From Pseudohongiella nitratireducens (GTDB lineage: Bacteria > Pseudomonadota > Gammaproteobacteria > Pseudomonadales > Pseudohongiellaceae): a DNA stretch of 64,000 nucleotides. A program made the position numbers and the translations under genes. Positions 26,286-36,614 of this stretch are shown in pieces; positions within the stretch are counted from its first letter, which is position 1, and every line of letters begins with the position of its first letter. Location: NCBI RefSeq assembly GCF_001642735.1, contig NZ_LWHM01000016.1:170860-234859 (forward strand), written 5' to 3'. The notes beneath the pieces are model-generated. The model searched no databases. It was not told where the DNA came from and saw only the letters and a list, made by a program, of their open reading frames with translations.

Positions 26286-27815
26286 TTAAAGTGTCAAACC
26301 ACGCTGCGCCATATCCACTGCGCGGAAAATTGCCCTGGCTTTGTTCATGGTCTCTTCCCACTCAGAGCGTGGCACCGAATCTGCAACCACGCCCGCACCG
26401 GCCTGCACATACAAGGTATCGTTCTTGATCACGGCAGTGCGAATGGCAATCGCCATATCCATGTTGTCGTGCCAGCCTATATAACCCATGGCACCACCGT
26501 AGATGCCACGTTTGACCGGTTCCAGTTCGTCAATAATTTCCATCGCCCGCACCTTCGGCGCTCCACTCAGGGTACCTACCGGTAACGTCGCTTTCAGCAC
26601 ATCCAGTGACGTTTTGTCATCGCGAATTTCGCTCTCAACAATGGAAGCAATATGCATGACGTGCGAATACCGCTCGACAAACATTTTCCGCGGCACCGTC
26701 ACAGTGCCGGTTTTGGAAACCCGGCCGGAATCATTGCGGCTCAGATCAATCAGCATCAGATGCTCGGCAATTTCCTTGGCATCAGCCAGCAACTCCTGCT
26801 CCAGCGCCAGGTCTTCCGCTTCAGTACTGCCGCGTTTACGTGTCCCCGCCAATGGGCGAACGGTGATATTGCCATCTTCCACCCGTGCCAGAATTTCTGG
26901 GGAGGCGCTGACGATGGCATGATCTTCCATGTTAAAAAACACCATGTATGGCGAGGGATTCAGGTAGCGCAGAGCCCGATAGGCCTGTATCGCTTCCCCC
27001 TGATAAGGAATCGACATACGCTGGGCCAGTACAACCTGCATGGTATCACCAGCCAGGATGTACTCTTTGATCTTGTCGACTGCCGCTTCGAAAGGTGCCT
27101 GTTGAAAGCTGGAACTGAAATCCTGCTCCTGAGTCGACGATTCCCGACTGTCCTGCTCTATCACTGGCAGGCTCAATGGTTTCGCCAGTCCGCCTTCTAT
27201 TTCGTCAAGGCGCTTTTCCGCCTGCGCCAGCGCATCGGGTTGCGAAGGATCAACATGGCAGACCATGGCAATGGTGCCGCGCAAGTTATCAAACACAACC
27301 ACTTCCTCGGAAAGCAGCAGCAGAATTTCCGGTGTACCGATTTCATCCGTACCAGGTGATGGCCCTAATGTCGGTTCGGCATAACGAACTGTGTCATAGC
27401 TGAAGTAACCAACCAATCCACCACTGAATTGCGGAACATCTTTGAGCGGCGCCACGTTGAACCGCTGCTTGTACTCGGCAACAAACGTAAACGGATCTGC
27501 CGATTCATGCTGCTCAATCACTTCGCCCTGACAAACCACCTCGACTGTCGTTTCACGAACACGCAGAATGGTCTGGCAAGGCAAACCAATAATGGAATAA
27601 CGTCCCCATTTTTCGCCCCCCTGGACAGACTCAAACAGGTAGGAAAACGGGGCATCAGCCAGTTTCAGATAAGTACTCAGCGGCGTTTCAAAATCTGCCA
27701 GCACTTCACGAACCACCGGTACACGGTCATAACCGTCTGCGGCCAGTTTTTTCAGGTCAGCCTCATTCAATGAACGGGCCGACATGGAAATTTGCTCGGT
27801 CTGACTTCGGCTCAT
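26286..27815 (-). CDS. trpE: Anthranilate synthase component I
   Basis: Chorismate plus ammonia to anthranilate; first committed Trp step. The N-terminal regulatory domain has the Trp-feedback LLES-like SYLFESVQGGEKWGRYS. The catalytic chorismate domain holds AGDTMQVVLAQR, GTRKRGSTEAEDLALE, LIDLSRNDSGRVS, SHVMHIASIVE, PVGTLSGAPKVRAMEII and GAGVVADSVPRSEWEE. 509 residues. It stands 18 bases after rpe without the usual gph between them, and well apart from trpG-trpD-trpC. No Trp-rich leader peptide is seen before it. Confidence 0.97.
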   Translation of the reverse strand: MSRSQTEQISMSARSLNEADLKKLAADGYDRVPVVREVLADFETPLSTYLKLADAPFSYLFESVQGGEKWGRYSIIGLPCQTILRVRETTVEVVCQGEVIEQHESADPFTFVAEYKQRFNVAPLKDVPQFSGGLVGYFSYDTVRYAEPTLGPSPGTDEIGTPEILLLLSEEVVVFDNLRGTIAMVCHVDPSQPDALAQAEKRLDEIEGGLAKPLSLPVIEQDSRESSTQEQDFSSSFQQAPFEAAVDKIKEYILAGDTMQVVLAQRMSIPYQGEAIQAYRALRYLNPSPYMVFFNMEDHAIVSASPEILARVEDGNITVRPLAGTRKRGSTEAEDLALEQELLADAKEIAEHLMLIDLSRNDSGRVSKTGTVTVPRKMFVERYSHVMHIASIVESEIRDDKTSLDVLKATLPVGTLSGAPKVRAMEIIDELEPVKRGIYGGAMGYIGWHDNMDMAIAIRTAVIKNDTLYVQAGAGVVADSVPRSEWEETMNKARAIFRAVDMAQRGLTL

Positions 27816-27833
27816 GCCTGACTCCCTGTCGTC

Positions 27834-28511
27834 TTATACCGTGCTGGCTGAAGCCAGCTGTTGCCGCATGGCATCGATCGTTGTTTTATAGTCGGGGCTG
27901 TTGAAAATCGCTGAGCCTGCCACAAACATGTCAGCTCCCGCAGCCGCAATTTCGGCAATATTGTCGGTTTTTACACCGCCATCGACTTCCAGACGGATAT
28001 CAAGTCCGGAGCGATCAATCATCTCCCGGATTTTGCGCAATTTATCCAGCGCTGATGGCAGGAAGGACTGCCCGCCAAAACCGGGATTCACGGACATCAC
28101 CAGAATCAGATCCAGCTTATCCATGACATATTCCAGACAGTCCGGCGAGGTAGCAGGGTTCAGTACCAGTCCGGCCTGGCAGCCATGATCACGGATCAAC
28201 TGCAGAGAGCGATCGACGTGCAGACTGGCTTCGGGATGGAAACTGATAATACTTGCACCGGCTTTGGCAAAATCCTGGATCATCTGATCAACCGGCGACA
28301 CCATCAGGTGCACATCAATAGGCGCTGTCACACCATGATCACGCAAGGCCTTACAAACCATAGGGCCGATTGTCAGGTTAGGGACGTAATGGTTATCCAT
28401 CACATCAAAGTGCACAACATCGGCACCAGCAGCCAGCACCTGATCCACTTCTTCACCCAGTTTGGCGAAATTGGCAGAAAGGATAGAGGGGGCAATCAAA
28501 AAATCTTTCAT
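27834..28511 (-). CDS. rpe: Ribulose-phosphate 3-epimerase
   Basis: Interconverts ribulose-5-P and xylulose-5-P in the pentose phosphate pathway. TIM-barrel motifs: [33 protein letters not shown] with metal-binding His and Asp, [30 protein letters not shown] and [11 protein letters not shown]. 225 residues, normal. It shares an operon with trpE downstream; the phosphoglycolate phosphatase gene gph that often lies between them is absent here. Confidence 0.97.
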   Translation of the reverse strand: MKDFLIAPSILSANFAKLGEEVDQVLAAGADVVHFDVMDNHYVPNLTIGPMVCKALRDHGVTAPIDVHLMVSPVDQMIQDFAKAGASIISFHPEASLHVDRSLQLIRDHGCQAGLVLNPATSPDCLEYVMDKLDLILVMSVNPGFGGQSFLPSALDKLRKIREMIDRSGLDIRLEVDGGVKTDNIAEIAAAGADMFVAGSAIFNSPDYKTTIDAMRQQLASASTV

Positions 28512-28581
28512 ACAGGTAGTCCGGCCTTACAGATCAGGAAAGTGGTCTAATCCCGCATTTTAACGCTTTTTCACAAAAAAC

Positions 28582-29274
28582 TCATGTCTGTTGGCGGTTC
28601 AGTTGCGCCAGGCGCTCGGGAGTTCCAACATCTACCCACTGGCCCTGGAATAACTGACCGCTAACGCATCCTGCATCCATGGCCTGGCGTAGCAAGGGTG
28701 CCAGAGGTTGTGGCCCTGAGGGCAACCCGGCAAACAGGGCTGGTGACAGCAGGGCAATACCGGCATAAGTGTATTTGCCCAGACAGGTGTTTTCGACCTC
28801 ATTCGGTCGGACAGAGGACAGCATCCCTTCTTGATCCAGCCAGAAATCCCCTCCGGGATGGTGTTTCGCATTCGGCACCAGAACCAGGTGAGCCAGTTGG
28901 CCGTCAGGGAGACTCAGACTCGCCAGCTTCTGATAATCAAAGTCTGTCCAGACATCACCATTACAAATAATAAAGGGCGCTTCGCCCAGTAAAGGCAAGG
29001 CCTGGTTGATGCCACCTGCGGTTTCCAGCAAGACGTCTTCTGTGGAATATTCAATACTGACACCCAGGTGCTCACCATTGCCCAGCCTGGCCTGAATCGC
29101 CTCACCCAGATAATGCAGGTTAACAACCAGATCCCTGACGCCGGCTCGCGCCAGTGACTGTATCTGCCACTCGATTAACGGGCAGCCAGCCACTTCCAGC
29201 AGCGGCTTGGGTACAGTCTCCGTCAGTGGCAGCATACGTCGCCCTTGGCCAGCCGCCAATACCATTGCCTTCAT
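28582..29274 (-). CDS. murU: N-acetylmuramate alpha-1-phosphate uridylyltransferase (MurU)
   Basis: Nucleotidyltransferase of the anabolic cell-wall recycling route: UTP plus MurNAc-1-P to UDP-MurNAc. Starts MKAMVLAAGQGRRMLPLTET with the pyrophosphorylase loop G-x-G-x-R and PKPLLEVAG, then FIICNGDVWTDFD for the metal-binding Asp and the final WVDVGTPERLAQLN. 230 residues. The gene abuts amgK (stop and start touch), which is the pair found in Pseudomonas; that pairing separates it from other sugar nucleotidyltransferases and gives resistance to fosfomycin in those species. Confidence 0.9.
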   Translation of the reverse strand: MKAMVLAAGQGRRMLPLTETVPKPLLEVAGCPLIEWQIQSLARAGVRDLVVNLHYLGEAIQARLGNGEHLGVSIEYSTEDVLLETAGGINQALPLLGEAPFIICNGDVWTDFDYQKLASLSLPDGQLAHLVLVPNAKHHPGGDFWLDQEGMLSSVRPNEVENTCLGKYTYAGIALLSPALFAGLPSGPQPLAPLLRQAMDAGCVSGQLFQGQWVDVGTPERLAQLNRQQT

Positions 29275-30384
29275 TCAGCAAGACTCCTGCTGCAAACGCT
29301 CACTAATCTTCGGTAACGGAACACGCTCAAACCAGTCAGAGAACGTCGCCAGCTCCGGATAAGCACGCGCGGTTTGCTGCACATAGTCCAGCACCACCGG
29401 CAAATCACCCAGATAACCGCGTTTGCCATCCCGCAATGCCAGACGACAAAAAATGCCCAGTACTTTAATATGCCGCTGCAGACCCATCAGTTCAAAGTCG
29501 CGAAAAAAATCGCTGAATAGCAGGGGCTTCGCTAGAAGTGAGCGCTCACATGATTGTCTATAATAGCGGCGCAACCAATGCTCCACTTGTGACCGGGACC
29601 AGACGATATAGCAGTCTTTCAGCAACGACACCAGGTCGTAAGTGATCGGCCCAATGACCGCATCCTGAAAATCAATCACCCCAGGACGAGCACTGACATC
29701 GCCACCAATCACCATCAGGTTGCGAGAATGATAATCCCGATGAACCCGAACCTGGGTTTGCGCTATTGCCGCCTCAGCCAGGAACCGCCAGGTATCATCA
29801 AGCATGCGCTGCGTCTCCGGCTCCAGGTCCAGCGCCAGCATTTCACCGCAAAACCACTGATCAAACAGGCGCATTTCACCCAGCAAACGATCATTATCGT
29901 AGGGAGGTAATGGCGAAGCGCAACTGTCCATCTGCAAATCCAGCAGGCTGGCCATCGCCGATTCATACAGACTGTTTGCTACATGCTCCTGACCGGATTG
30001 CCGGGCAGACTGCAACCGGGGCAGGAACAGACTGTCGCCGAAGTCTTCCAGCAGCATGAACCCCTGTTCAGGATCCGCCTCATAAATCCGTGGCGTTCGC
30101 ATACCCGTCGCCTGGAACTCAGCCGCAACACGCACAAACAGCGCAACATCCTCATTAGGAGGCGGTGCATCAACCAGCAGAAAGGACTGCGCCGTATCGG
30201 TATCTATATAGCGAAAATAACGTCGAAAGCTGGCATCTCCCCCCAAACTTTGCGCTGCCGGCGGTGCTGGCAGGGTGCGTTGCAATAACGCTGACAGCAC
30301 CGGTTGTGCCCATTCGCACAAAGCAGCCTGACGTTCATCACCAGACTGTGTTGCGTTTTTCATCACTGTTTCATTTTTTGACAT
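29275..30384 (-). CDS. amgK: N-acetylmuramate/N-acetylglucosamine kinase (AmgK)
   Basis: Anomeric sugar kinase that phosphorylates MurNAc and GlcNAc at C1 for wall recycling; APH-type fold. The nucleotide region is SLGGDASFRRYFRY, the hinge is FMLLEDFGDSLFLP, the catalytic loop is VRVHRDYHSRNLMV (HxDxxxxN) and the metal Asp follows in VIDFQDAVIGP. Start set at ATG 30384 (MSKNETVMKNATQSG); an open frame continues to 30450 and another ATG lies at 30363. 369 residues. It is divergent from lptD and heads the amgK-murU block, with rpe-trpE next on the same strand. Confidence 0.9.
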   Translation of the reverse strand: MSKNETVMKNATQSGDERQAALCEWAQPVLSALLQRTLPAPPAAQSLGGDASFRRYFRYIDTDTAQSFLLVDAPPPNEDVALFVRVAAEFQATGMRTPRIYEADPEQGFMLLEDFGDSLFLPRLQSARQSGQEHVANSLYESAMASLLDLQMDSCASPLPPYDNDRLLGEMRLFDQWFCGEMLALDLEPETQRMLDDTWRFLAEAAIAQTQVRVHRDYHSRNLMVIGGDVSARPGVIDFQDAVIGPITYDLVSLLKDCYIVWSRSQVEHWLRRYYRQSCERSLLAKPLLFSDFFRDFELMGLQRHIKVLGIFCRLALRDGKRGYLGDLPVVLDYVQQTARAYPELATFSDWFERVPLPKISERLQQESC

Positions 30385-30542
30385 GTCTGTTCCATACAAC
30401 ATTGACCCGGGTAATATCAGAGATACTGCCAAAGATGGCAAATATTCCACTCCCTGCCCGGCTCTGGCTTTATATCAAAACCTCAATGAATTATCATGCA
30501 TTCGCCTGATTACGTGTTACCCATATCCGGATTACCCACCAC

Positions 30543-33098
30543 ATGCCGCGCCAACCCAAATTTGCTGATCGCCGCGCAGAGAAAACGATGCTGACTTATG
30601 AGGCTATTGCCAGCCGCAAAACTGGCCGTCTTGCTGTCGTCATCGCTATTCTGCTGGCTGGCGAAATGTTACCGAACCAACTGCTGGCTCAGCCTGCAGC
30701 GGCAACCCAGCGCACCGAACAACTGACGATTTTGTTGGAGGACTGGCAGAGCCGTGATGCCATGTCTGGGGAGGATGCTCAAGGGTTGCGCCCTGCCTGC
30801 TGTGGCGAATTTATCGAACCACCGGGGCTGGATTCTGCGGTTGAACCCGATCAAGCCGACACTGAAATTGATACTGAGTCACCGGTACGACAGCCGGAAC
30901 CCGGCCAGTTTTATGTAGACGGCTCCGTTAATGTCCAGCAAGGCTACCGCTCGGTTCAAGCCAGTGATGGTGCCCACCTCAACCAGGATACCAACATCCT
31001 GACGCTGCAGGGCGATGTGATCTTTCGGGAACCCGGCTTTTTAATCACCGGCAACGGCGCTGAACTGGATCAGAACAGCGGCAACAACCTGGTTGACCAG
31101 GCGGCCTATGTAACCTATGAAACACAGATTCATGGCACCGCCAGCAATCTGGCATATAACAGTGAAACCGGCATGCTGACCATGGATAATGGCGAATTCA
31201 GCCGCTGTGAACCCTACGACCCGTTCTGGGTGGTCAGGGCACGCAGATTACAGCTGGATAATGCCAACGGTGTTGGTTACGCCTCAGCGCTGACCTTGCG
31301 CATCAAGGATGTACCTGTATTTTACTACCCCTATACATTGCAGTTTCCGATTTCAGATCAGCGGGTCTCGGGCATATTGCCGCCATCGCTGAGCAATAGC
31401 CGGGACAATGGTCTTGATATTGCCGTGCCCTACTATTTCAACCTCGCCCCTCACTATGATGCCACCGTGACCCCTCGCATCATGACAGAGCGTGGCGCCA
31501 TGGTCAGCGGCGAATTCCGCTACCTGGCTGACTGGTCCATGAATACCGCGAACCTGGCCTTGCTGCCAAACGACAGCACATACGACGGTGCCACAACTGA
31601 CCAGATTGGCGATGACACGGCCCCGGTCAAACAGCGCTGGTTTGCCGGTTTCGAACATGAAGGCCTGATCGGAGATAACTGGCGCAGCTATATCGATTTC
31701 AGTGCAGTCAGCGACTTTGATTATTTCCGCGACCTGGGCAGTCAGGACCTCAATGTGGAAAGCCGTACGCACCTCAATAAAGAAGGGGTGCTGGCCTGGC
31801 AAAACACTAACTGGCAGGCAGAAACACGTGTCCAGCGCATCGAAATACTGGACCCTTATGTCGCTTCCATTGATATCAACAAACCCTTTGATCGCCTGCC
31901 AGAACTCAGTGTTTCAGGCGACTTCGGCGGATACCAGGGGCTGACTTATGGTGTTGATGCCAGCCATGTCCGTTTTGATCGCTCCCTGGATCGTAGCCTG
32001 CTGAGCACGGAACAGATCAATAATGGCGCGCTGGTTTCCGGCGAACGTAACACGCTGGAACCCTGGGTCAGCCTGCCGATTCGGGAGCCCGGTTATTTTA
32101 TTGAGCCCACGGCTCGGTACCGTTATGCCGACTGGCAGCTGGACCAGCAGGCTATCGGCACTCCAGGCAATCCGGATCGCGGTGTCGGTGTTTTCAGCCT
32201 GGACAGCGGCCTGATCTTTGACCGGCCACTGCAGTTTAATGGCAACGAAGCCACCCAAACGCTGGAGCCGCGGCTGTACTATCTATTCAGCGAGCGCGAA
32301 GACCAGCAGTTCCTGCCAACCTTCGATACCGCCCAGCTGAATTTTAACTTTAATCAACTGTTCCGCTACGACCGGTTCAGTGGCCAGGACCGTGTCGGCG
32401 ATGCCAACCAGATCAGCGCAGCCGTGACCACACGTATTCTGGATAACGGCAGCCTGGAGCGCGCCCGTTTCAGCATTGGCCAGATATTCCATTTTGAAGA
32501 CCGCACCGTTTCACTGAACAGTCCCTTGCAACAATGGCAGATTCTGCAACCACTGGACACGGACCGCTCGGCCCTGGTGATGGAAGGCAGTTTCCGACCC
32601 AGTGTTAACTGGCAGTTATTTGGCGACCTGCAGTGGGATCAGGAAAATGACAATATCGACCAGGGCAGTATCGCATTGCGTTATCATGGCGATGCTAACC
32701 ACATTGTGAATCTGGCTTACCGTTACCGGGAAAAGGCAGACGTCTTTTTACAGGCGCCCCCGGGGCTTGACCCCGTCATCAGTCAAACAGATCTTTCAGC
32801 GGTTTGGCCGGTCAATGATAACTGGCGAGTGTTTGGTCGCTGGAACTACGATCACAGCAACAGCAGGAACCTTGAAACGTTCGCGGGTGTCGAATACAGT
32901 AACTGCTGCGCCATCATGCGCCTCGTCGCGCGTGACTGGGTCGATGAATATGAATTTTTCGCCCAGGATACCCGCCAAAACCAAGGTGTTTTCTTTCAAT
33001 TGACGTTGTTGGGTCTGGGTGACCTGACTGGCGGCAGCCTGAGCAATCTGCTGACAAACGGCATCCCCGGATTCAAGGAGTATGGTATTGATGATTAA
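30543..33098 (+). CDS. lptD: LPS assembly outer-membrane protein LptD
   Basis: Large beta-barrel that inserts LPS in the outer leaflet with LptE. After a signal peptide (core LAVVIAILLAGEMLPNQLLA; an alternative start at ATG 30588 gives a tidier one) comes the OstA/LptA-like beta-jellyroll (about 140-250: QDTNILTLQGDVIFREPGFL, YNSETGMLTMDNGEFSRC), then the barrel. Cysteines match the disulfide scheme: a CC pair near residue 80, C in FSRCEPYDPFW, and the NCC pair in the late barrel (EYSNCCAIMRL). 851 residues, a little larger than E. coli (784), the extra being the acidic N-terminal stretch. surA follows with an overlap. Confidence 0.95.
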   Translation: MPRQPKFADRRAEKTMLTYEAIASRKTGRLAVVIAILLAGEMLPNQLLAQPAAATQRTEQLTILLEDWQSRDAMSGEDAQGLRPACCGEFIEPPGLDSAVEPDQADTEIDTESPVRQPEPGQFYVDGSVNVQQGYRSVQASDGAHLNQDTNILTLQGDVIFREPGFLITGNGAELDQNSGNNLVDQAAYVTYETQIHGTASNLAYNSETGMLTMDNGEFSRCEPYDPFWVVRARRLQLDNANGVGYASALTLRIKDVPVFYYPYTLQFPISDQRVSGILPPSLSNSRDNGLDIAVPYYFNLAPHYDATVTPRIMTERGAMVSGEFRYLADWSMNTANLALLPNDSTYDGATTDQIGDDTAPVKQRWFAGFEHEGLIGDNWRSYIDFSAVSDFDYFRDLGSQDLNVESRTHLNKEGVLAWQNTNWQAETRVQRIEILDPYVASIDINKPFDRLPELSVSGDFGGYQGLTYGVDASHVRFDRSLDRSLLSTEQINNGALVSGERNTLEPWVSLPIREPGYFIEPTARYRYADWQLDQQAIGTPGNPDRGVGVFSLDSGLIFDRPLQFNGNEATQTLEPRLYYLFSEREDQQFLPTFDTAQLNFNFNQLFRYDRFSGQDRVGDANQISAAVTTRILDNGSLERARFSIGQIFHFEDRTVSLNSPLQQWQILQPLDTDRSALVMEGSFRPSVNWQLFGDLQWDQENDNIDQGSIALRYHGDANHIVNLAYRYREKADVFLQAPPGLDPVISQTDLSAVWPVNDNWRVFGRWNYDHSNSRNLETFAGVEYSNCCAIMRLVARDWVDEYEFFAQDTRQNQGVFFQLTLLGLGDLTGGSLSNLLTNGIPGFKEYGIDD

Positions 33099-34395
33099 GC
33101 GGTTTCTTTCTTTCCCCCGACAGCAAATTGTCTGGTCGATCCTGTTGGCCTGTCTGTTTGCCAGCGGAACCGCACACGGCCAGCGCCAGGTCCTGGATCG
33201 TGTCATTGCCATTGTCGACGACGGCGTGATACTGCAAAGTGAATACGATGCCCGTGAGGCTGAAATGATTCAGCGTATCCAGGAAATGGGCGCCCAGATG
33301 CCACCACCTGAACAACTGCGCGAACAAGTGATGGAGAATCTGATTGTCGAAAACCTGCAGTTACAGATGGCTGAACGCGTTGGTATTCGATTTGACGATG
33401 ACACATTGAACCGGGTAATTACTGATATTGCACAGTCCAACGGCATGACCTTCGACCAGTATGTCAACGCGCTGGACTCTCAGGGAATGTACCTCGAAAC
33501 TCGCGAGCGTATCCGCAAAGAGATGTCCATCAATGAGGTGCAACGTGGCATGGTTAACCGTCGCATCAGCATCACAGACCAGGAAATCGAAAACTATCTG
33601 AATTCAGAAGCAGGGCGCAGCGCGATCGCCCCCGACTACATGGTCGAGCAGATCATGATACCGGCCAATGACAATGTCAGTGAGTCGATGCGCGAACAGC
33701 GTCTCGAACTGGCGGAATCGGTCACTGAACGCGCCAATAATGGCGAAACTTTTGCAACACTGCGCCAAGAATTACAGCAGCAAGGTATTGCTGTCAGTGG
33801 CGGCGAACTGGGCTGGCGTAAAGCCGATGCCCTGCCAACGCTGTTTGCCAGCGTCGTGCCCGACATGCGTATCGGCGAAACACACGAACCACTGCAAAGC
33901 TCTAACGGCTACCACGTGATCCGCCTGAATAATGTTCGCGGCGACGAAGGACGGCTGGTACCGCAGACTGAAGCCCGGCATATCCTGATCGCACCGAACG
34001 AGATTCGTACCGAAGAGCAGGCTCGCCGCCTGATCAACGAACTACACCAGCGCATCCTGGATGGCGAAGACTTCAATGTCCTGGCCCGTCAGTATTCCGA
34101 TGACAATATGACCGTGGTTGGTGGCGGCGACATGGGCTGGGTTAACGACAACGGCTTCCCACCCGAGTTCGGTGAACGCATCTCCACCTTACCGGTGGGT
34201 GAACTGAGTGAACCGTTCCGTACCAGCTTTGGCTGGCATATCGCGGAAGTGACGGGACGACGCGAGCAGGATCTCAGCCGCCAGTACCGCCGCCAGCAAG
34301 CAGAGAACGCCCTGCGTAACCGCAAGTTCGAACTGGAGCTGGAAAACTGGATACTGGAGCTGCGCGACGAAGCCTACGTCAAATATATCAATTGA
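33091..34395 (+). CDS. surA: Periplasmic chaperone/peptidyl-prolyl isomerase SurA
   Basis: Escorts outer-membrane proteins across the periplasm. The start is set at ATG 33091, ten bases after AAGGAG; an ATG at 33082 lies right on that site and is less likely. The signal peptide ends near TAHG/Q, followed by the N-domain ([18 protein letters not shown]), two parvulin domains ([11 protein letters not shown] to HVIRLNNV, and [14 protein letters not shown] to [12 protein letters not shown]) and the C-terminal helix. 434 residues. The overlap with the lptD stop suggests coupling. Confidence 0.95.
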   Translation: MIKRFLSFPRQQIVWSILLACLFASGTAHGQRQVLDRVIAIVDDGVILQSEYDAREAEMIQRIQEMGAQMPPPEQLREQVMENLIVENLQLQMAERVGIRFDDDTLNRVITDIAQSNGMTFDQYVNALDSQGMYLETRERIRKEMSINEVQRGMVNRRISITDQEIENYLNSEAGRSAIAPDYMVEQIMIPANDNVSESMREQRLELAESVTERANNGETFATLRQELQQQGIAVSGGELGWRKADALPTLFASVVPDMRIGETHEPLQSSNGYHVIRLNNVRGDEGRLVPQTEARHILIAPNEIRTEEQARRLINELHQRILDGEDFNVLARQYSDDNMTVVGGGDMGWVNDNGFPPEFGERISTLPVGELSEPFRTSFGWHIAEVTGRREQDLSRQYRRQQAENALRNRKFELELENWILELRDEAYVKYIN

Positions 34396-34408
34396 TTCAG
34401 CGACAATA

Positions 34409-35434
34409 ATGCGCATACTTGCTATCACGCCCGGTGAGCCTGCCGGTATTGGCCCGGACTTGCTACTGCAATATGTCAGCGATGGTTCTCTGCCCTCGCC
34501 AGACATCAGTCTGATAGCCATAGCCGACCCCGCCATGCTGACAGCCCGGGCGCTGCAGCTTGGGCTGACAGTGGACATTCGCACGCTGTCACCTGCTGAC
34601 AATATCAGTGAGCAAATCCGGTCAAATGCAACAGACGCACCACCCGCGCTGTACGTCTGGCCGGTTGAGCTAAATGCAGAATCGGTTCCCGGTCAGCTCG
34701 ATACCCGGAATGCGGCCTACGTTCTGGAGACACTGCGTACCGCGATCACCGGCTGTCAGAGTGGTCAGTTCACCGCCATGATCACCGGCCCGGTTCATAA
34801 AGGCATCATCAACGATGCCGGCTTCTCCTTTAGCGGACACACCGAATTCCTGGCTCAGCAGTGCCAGGTCGATCAGACTGTAATGATGCTGGCAACAGAA
34901 GGGCTTCGGGTCGCCCTGGCAACCACTCACCTACCCTTACGTGACGTTGCCGACGCTATTACCAAAACCTCACTTAGCCGAACCATCGAAATTCTGCACA
35001 ACGACCTGGTCAACAAGTTCAGCATTCAGGAACCCAGGATACTGGTCTGCGGCCTCAACCCGCATGCTGGCGAAGGCGGGCACCTGGGCCGGGAAGAAAT
35101 CGACATCATCTCACCGGTGCTGACGCAGTTTCGGCAGCGCGGCTGGCAACTCAATGGCCCCTTGCCTGCCGACACGCTGTTTACTAACAAATACCTGGCT
35201 GATGCGGATGCCGTACTTTCCATGTTTCATGACCAGGGCCTGCCCGTATTGAAGTACAAGGGTTTCGGCGCTGCCTGCAACATCACACTGGGCCTGCCCA
35301 TTATCCGCACCTCAGTCGACCACGGCACCGCACTCGACCTGGCTGGCAGCGGTACAGCTGACACTGGCAGCTTAGTGACTGCCATTAATGCCGCCATACA
35401 GATGGCCAGACATCAATCAGGACAACCCTCATGA
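34409..35434 (+). CDS. pdxA: 4-hydroxythreonine-4-phosphate dehydrogenase
   Basis: NAD-dependent oxidation in de novo vitamin B6 synthesis. Motifs: [35 protein letters not shown], the metal-binding [28 protein letters not shown], and [13 protein letters not shown] with [19 protein letters not shown]. 341 residues. It follows surA by 13 bases and overlaps rsmA by four (ATGA), the conserved surA-pdxA-ksgA order. Confidence 0.96.
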   Translation: MRILAITPGEPAGIGPDLLLQYVSDGSLPSPDISLIAIADPAMLTARALQLGLTVDIRTLSPADNISEQIRSNATDAPPALYVWPVELNAESVPGQLDTRNAAYVLETLRTAITGCQSGQFTAMITGPVHKGIINDAGFSFSGHTEFLAQQCQVDQTVMMLATEGLRVALATTHLPLRDVADAITKTSLSRTIEILHNDLVNKFSIQEPRILVCGLNPHAGEGGHLGREEIDIISPVLTQFRQRGWQLNGPLPADTLFTNKYLADADAVLSMFHDQGLPVLKYKGFGAACNITLGLPIIRTSVDHGTALDLAGSGTADTGSLVTAINAAIQMARHQSGQPS

Positions 35435-36243
35435 GTCAGTCCCCTCCAGCACACCGGGCCCGCAAACGATTTGGTCAGAACTTCCTGCACGACCCCGGCA
35501 TCATCCAGCGCATCATCGATGCCATTTATCCCATGCCGGATCAGCTTATTGTTGAAATTGGCCCCGGCCAGGCGGCACTGACTGAGTTCCTCGTCGCCAG
35601 CGGTGCCAGGGTCAACGCCATTGAACTGGATCGCGACCTGGCCGACTGGCTGGAACCTCATTTCGCCAGCGCCAGCAACTTCCAGCTGCACCGCAGCGAT
35701 ATTCTCAAGTTTGATTTGAACACACTGCTACCTTCAGGTGACAGCAACGCCGGGCAGTCCATGCGCGTGATTGGCAACCTGCCCTATAACATCTCAACGC
35801 CCTGTCTGTTTCATCTGCTGAAATATGCGGATCGCATTGAAGACATGATATTCATGTTACAAAAAGAGGTGGTTCAGCGACTGGCAGCCGAACCCGGGAC
35901 AGGGCAATATGGCCGCTTGAGCGTGATGATTCAGTACCACTGCCAGGTCGACGCTCTTTTTGATGTTCCACCCGGCGCCTTTAATCCGCCACCCAAGGTG
36001 ACTTCTGCGATCGTGCGACTCAGGCCGCGGCAGCACATTACACACCCAGCACAGGATCCGGCTATGTTTCAGACCGTGGTACGCGAGTCATTTTCCCAGC
36101 GCCGCAAAACGCTGCGCAACTGCCTGAAACCTCTGCTCAAGCAGCACCCTGAAGCCGACCTCCCTATTGACCTGTCCCGGCGGGCAGAGACATTGAAAGT
36201 CGAAGAATTTGTCCAACTCAGTAACGCGTTTAGCCAATCATGA
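35431..36243 (+). CDS. rsmA: 16S rRNA A1518/A1519 dimethyltransferase
   Basis: KsgA family: dimethylates two adenines in helix 45 during 30S assembly. The SAM site is [14 protein letters not shown] with acidic ELDRDLA after it; the catalytic motif NLPYNIS is at about residue 112-118. The N-terminal [16 protein letters not shown] and the C-terminal helical domain ([20 protein letters not shown]) are typical. 270 residues. Starts inside pdxA's stop and its own stop overlaps apaG's start. Confidence 0.96.
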   Translation: MSQSPPAHRARKRFGQNFLHDPGIIQRIIDAIYPMPDQLIVEIGPGQAALTEFLVASGARVNAIELDRDLADWLEPHFASASNFQLHRSDILKFDLNTLLPSGDSNAGQSMRVIGNLPYNISTPCLFHLLKYADRIEDMIFMLQKEVVQRLAAEPGTGQYGRLSVMIQYHCQVDALFDVPPGAFNPPPKVTSAIVRLRPRQHITHPAQDPAMFQTVVRESFSQRRKTLRNCLKPLLKQHPEADLPIDLSRRAETLKVEEFVQLSNAFSQS

Positions 36244-36614
36244 ACAGTAATGACATCCACATTCAGGTCCGGACCCGCTATTTATCGGAGCAGTCCAACC
36301 CCGGCGAGTCGCAATATGCATTCGCTTATACCATTACAATCCGCAACCTTGGCGACCAGGCGGTCAAACTGCTCTCCAGGCACTGGATCATTAAAGACGA
36401 CAATGACAAAGTTGAAGAAGTTCAGGGACCGGGCGTGGTCGGGTTACAGCCAACCATTGAACCCGGACAGGAATTTGTTTACAGCAGCGGGGCTGTTATA
36501 CCGACAGAATTTGGTACCATGCAGGGGAGTTATGAAATGCAATTAACTGATGGCACCCGAATGCAGACACCGATCCCGGCATTTCTGCTATCACAACCCC
36601 ATTCGGTACATTAA
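36240..36614 (+). CDS. apaG: ApaG domain protein
   Basis: Small beta-sandwich protein of the ApaG/DUF525 family. Key blocks are SQYAFAYTITIRNLGDQAVK, LSRHWIIKDDN, GPGVVGLQPTIEPGQEF and TMQGSYEMQ. 124 residues, usual size. Function in the cell is unsettled in E. coli; the fold binds pyrophosphate in homologues. It sits between rsmA and apaH with overlapping ends, the conserved ksgA-apaG-apaH order. Confidence 0.95.
   Translation: MNSNDIHIQVRTRYLSEQSNPGESQYAFAYTITIRNLGDQAVKLLSRHWIIKDDNDKVEEVQGPGVVGLQPTIEPGQEFVYSSGAVIPTEFGTMQGSYEMQLTDGTRMQTPIPAFLLSQPHSVH

Noticed and set aside
26652..27359. 235-codon open frame opposite trpE
   Set aside because: Fully inside trpE and without recognisable motifs.
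26210..27833. Trp attenuator before trpE or trpG
   Set aside because: trpE follows rpe after 18 bases, and the trpG upstream gap has no small Trp-rich frame followed by a terminator.
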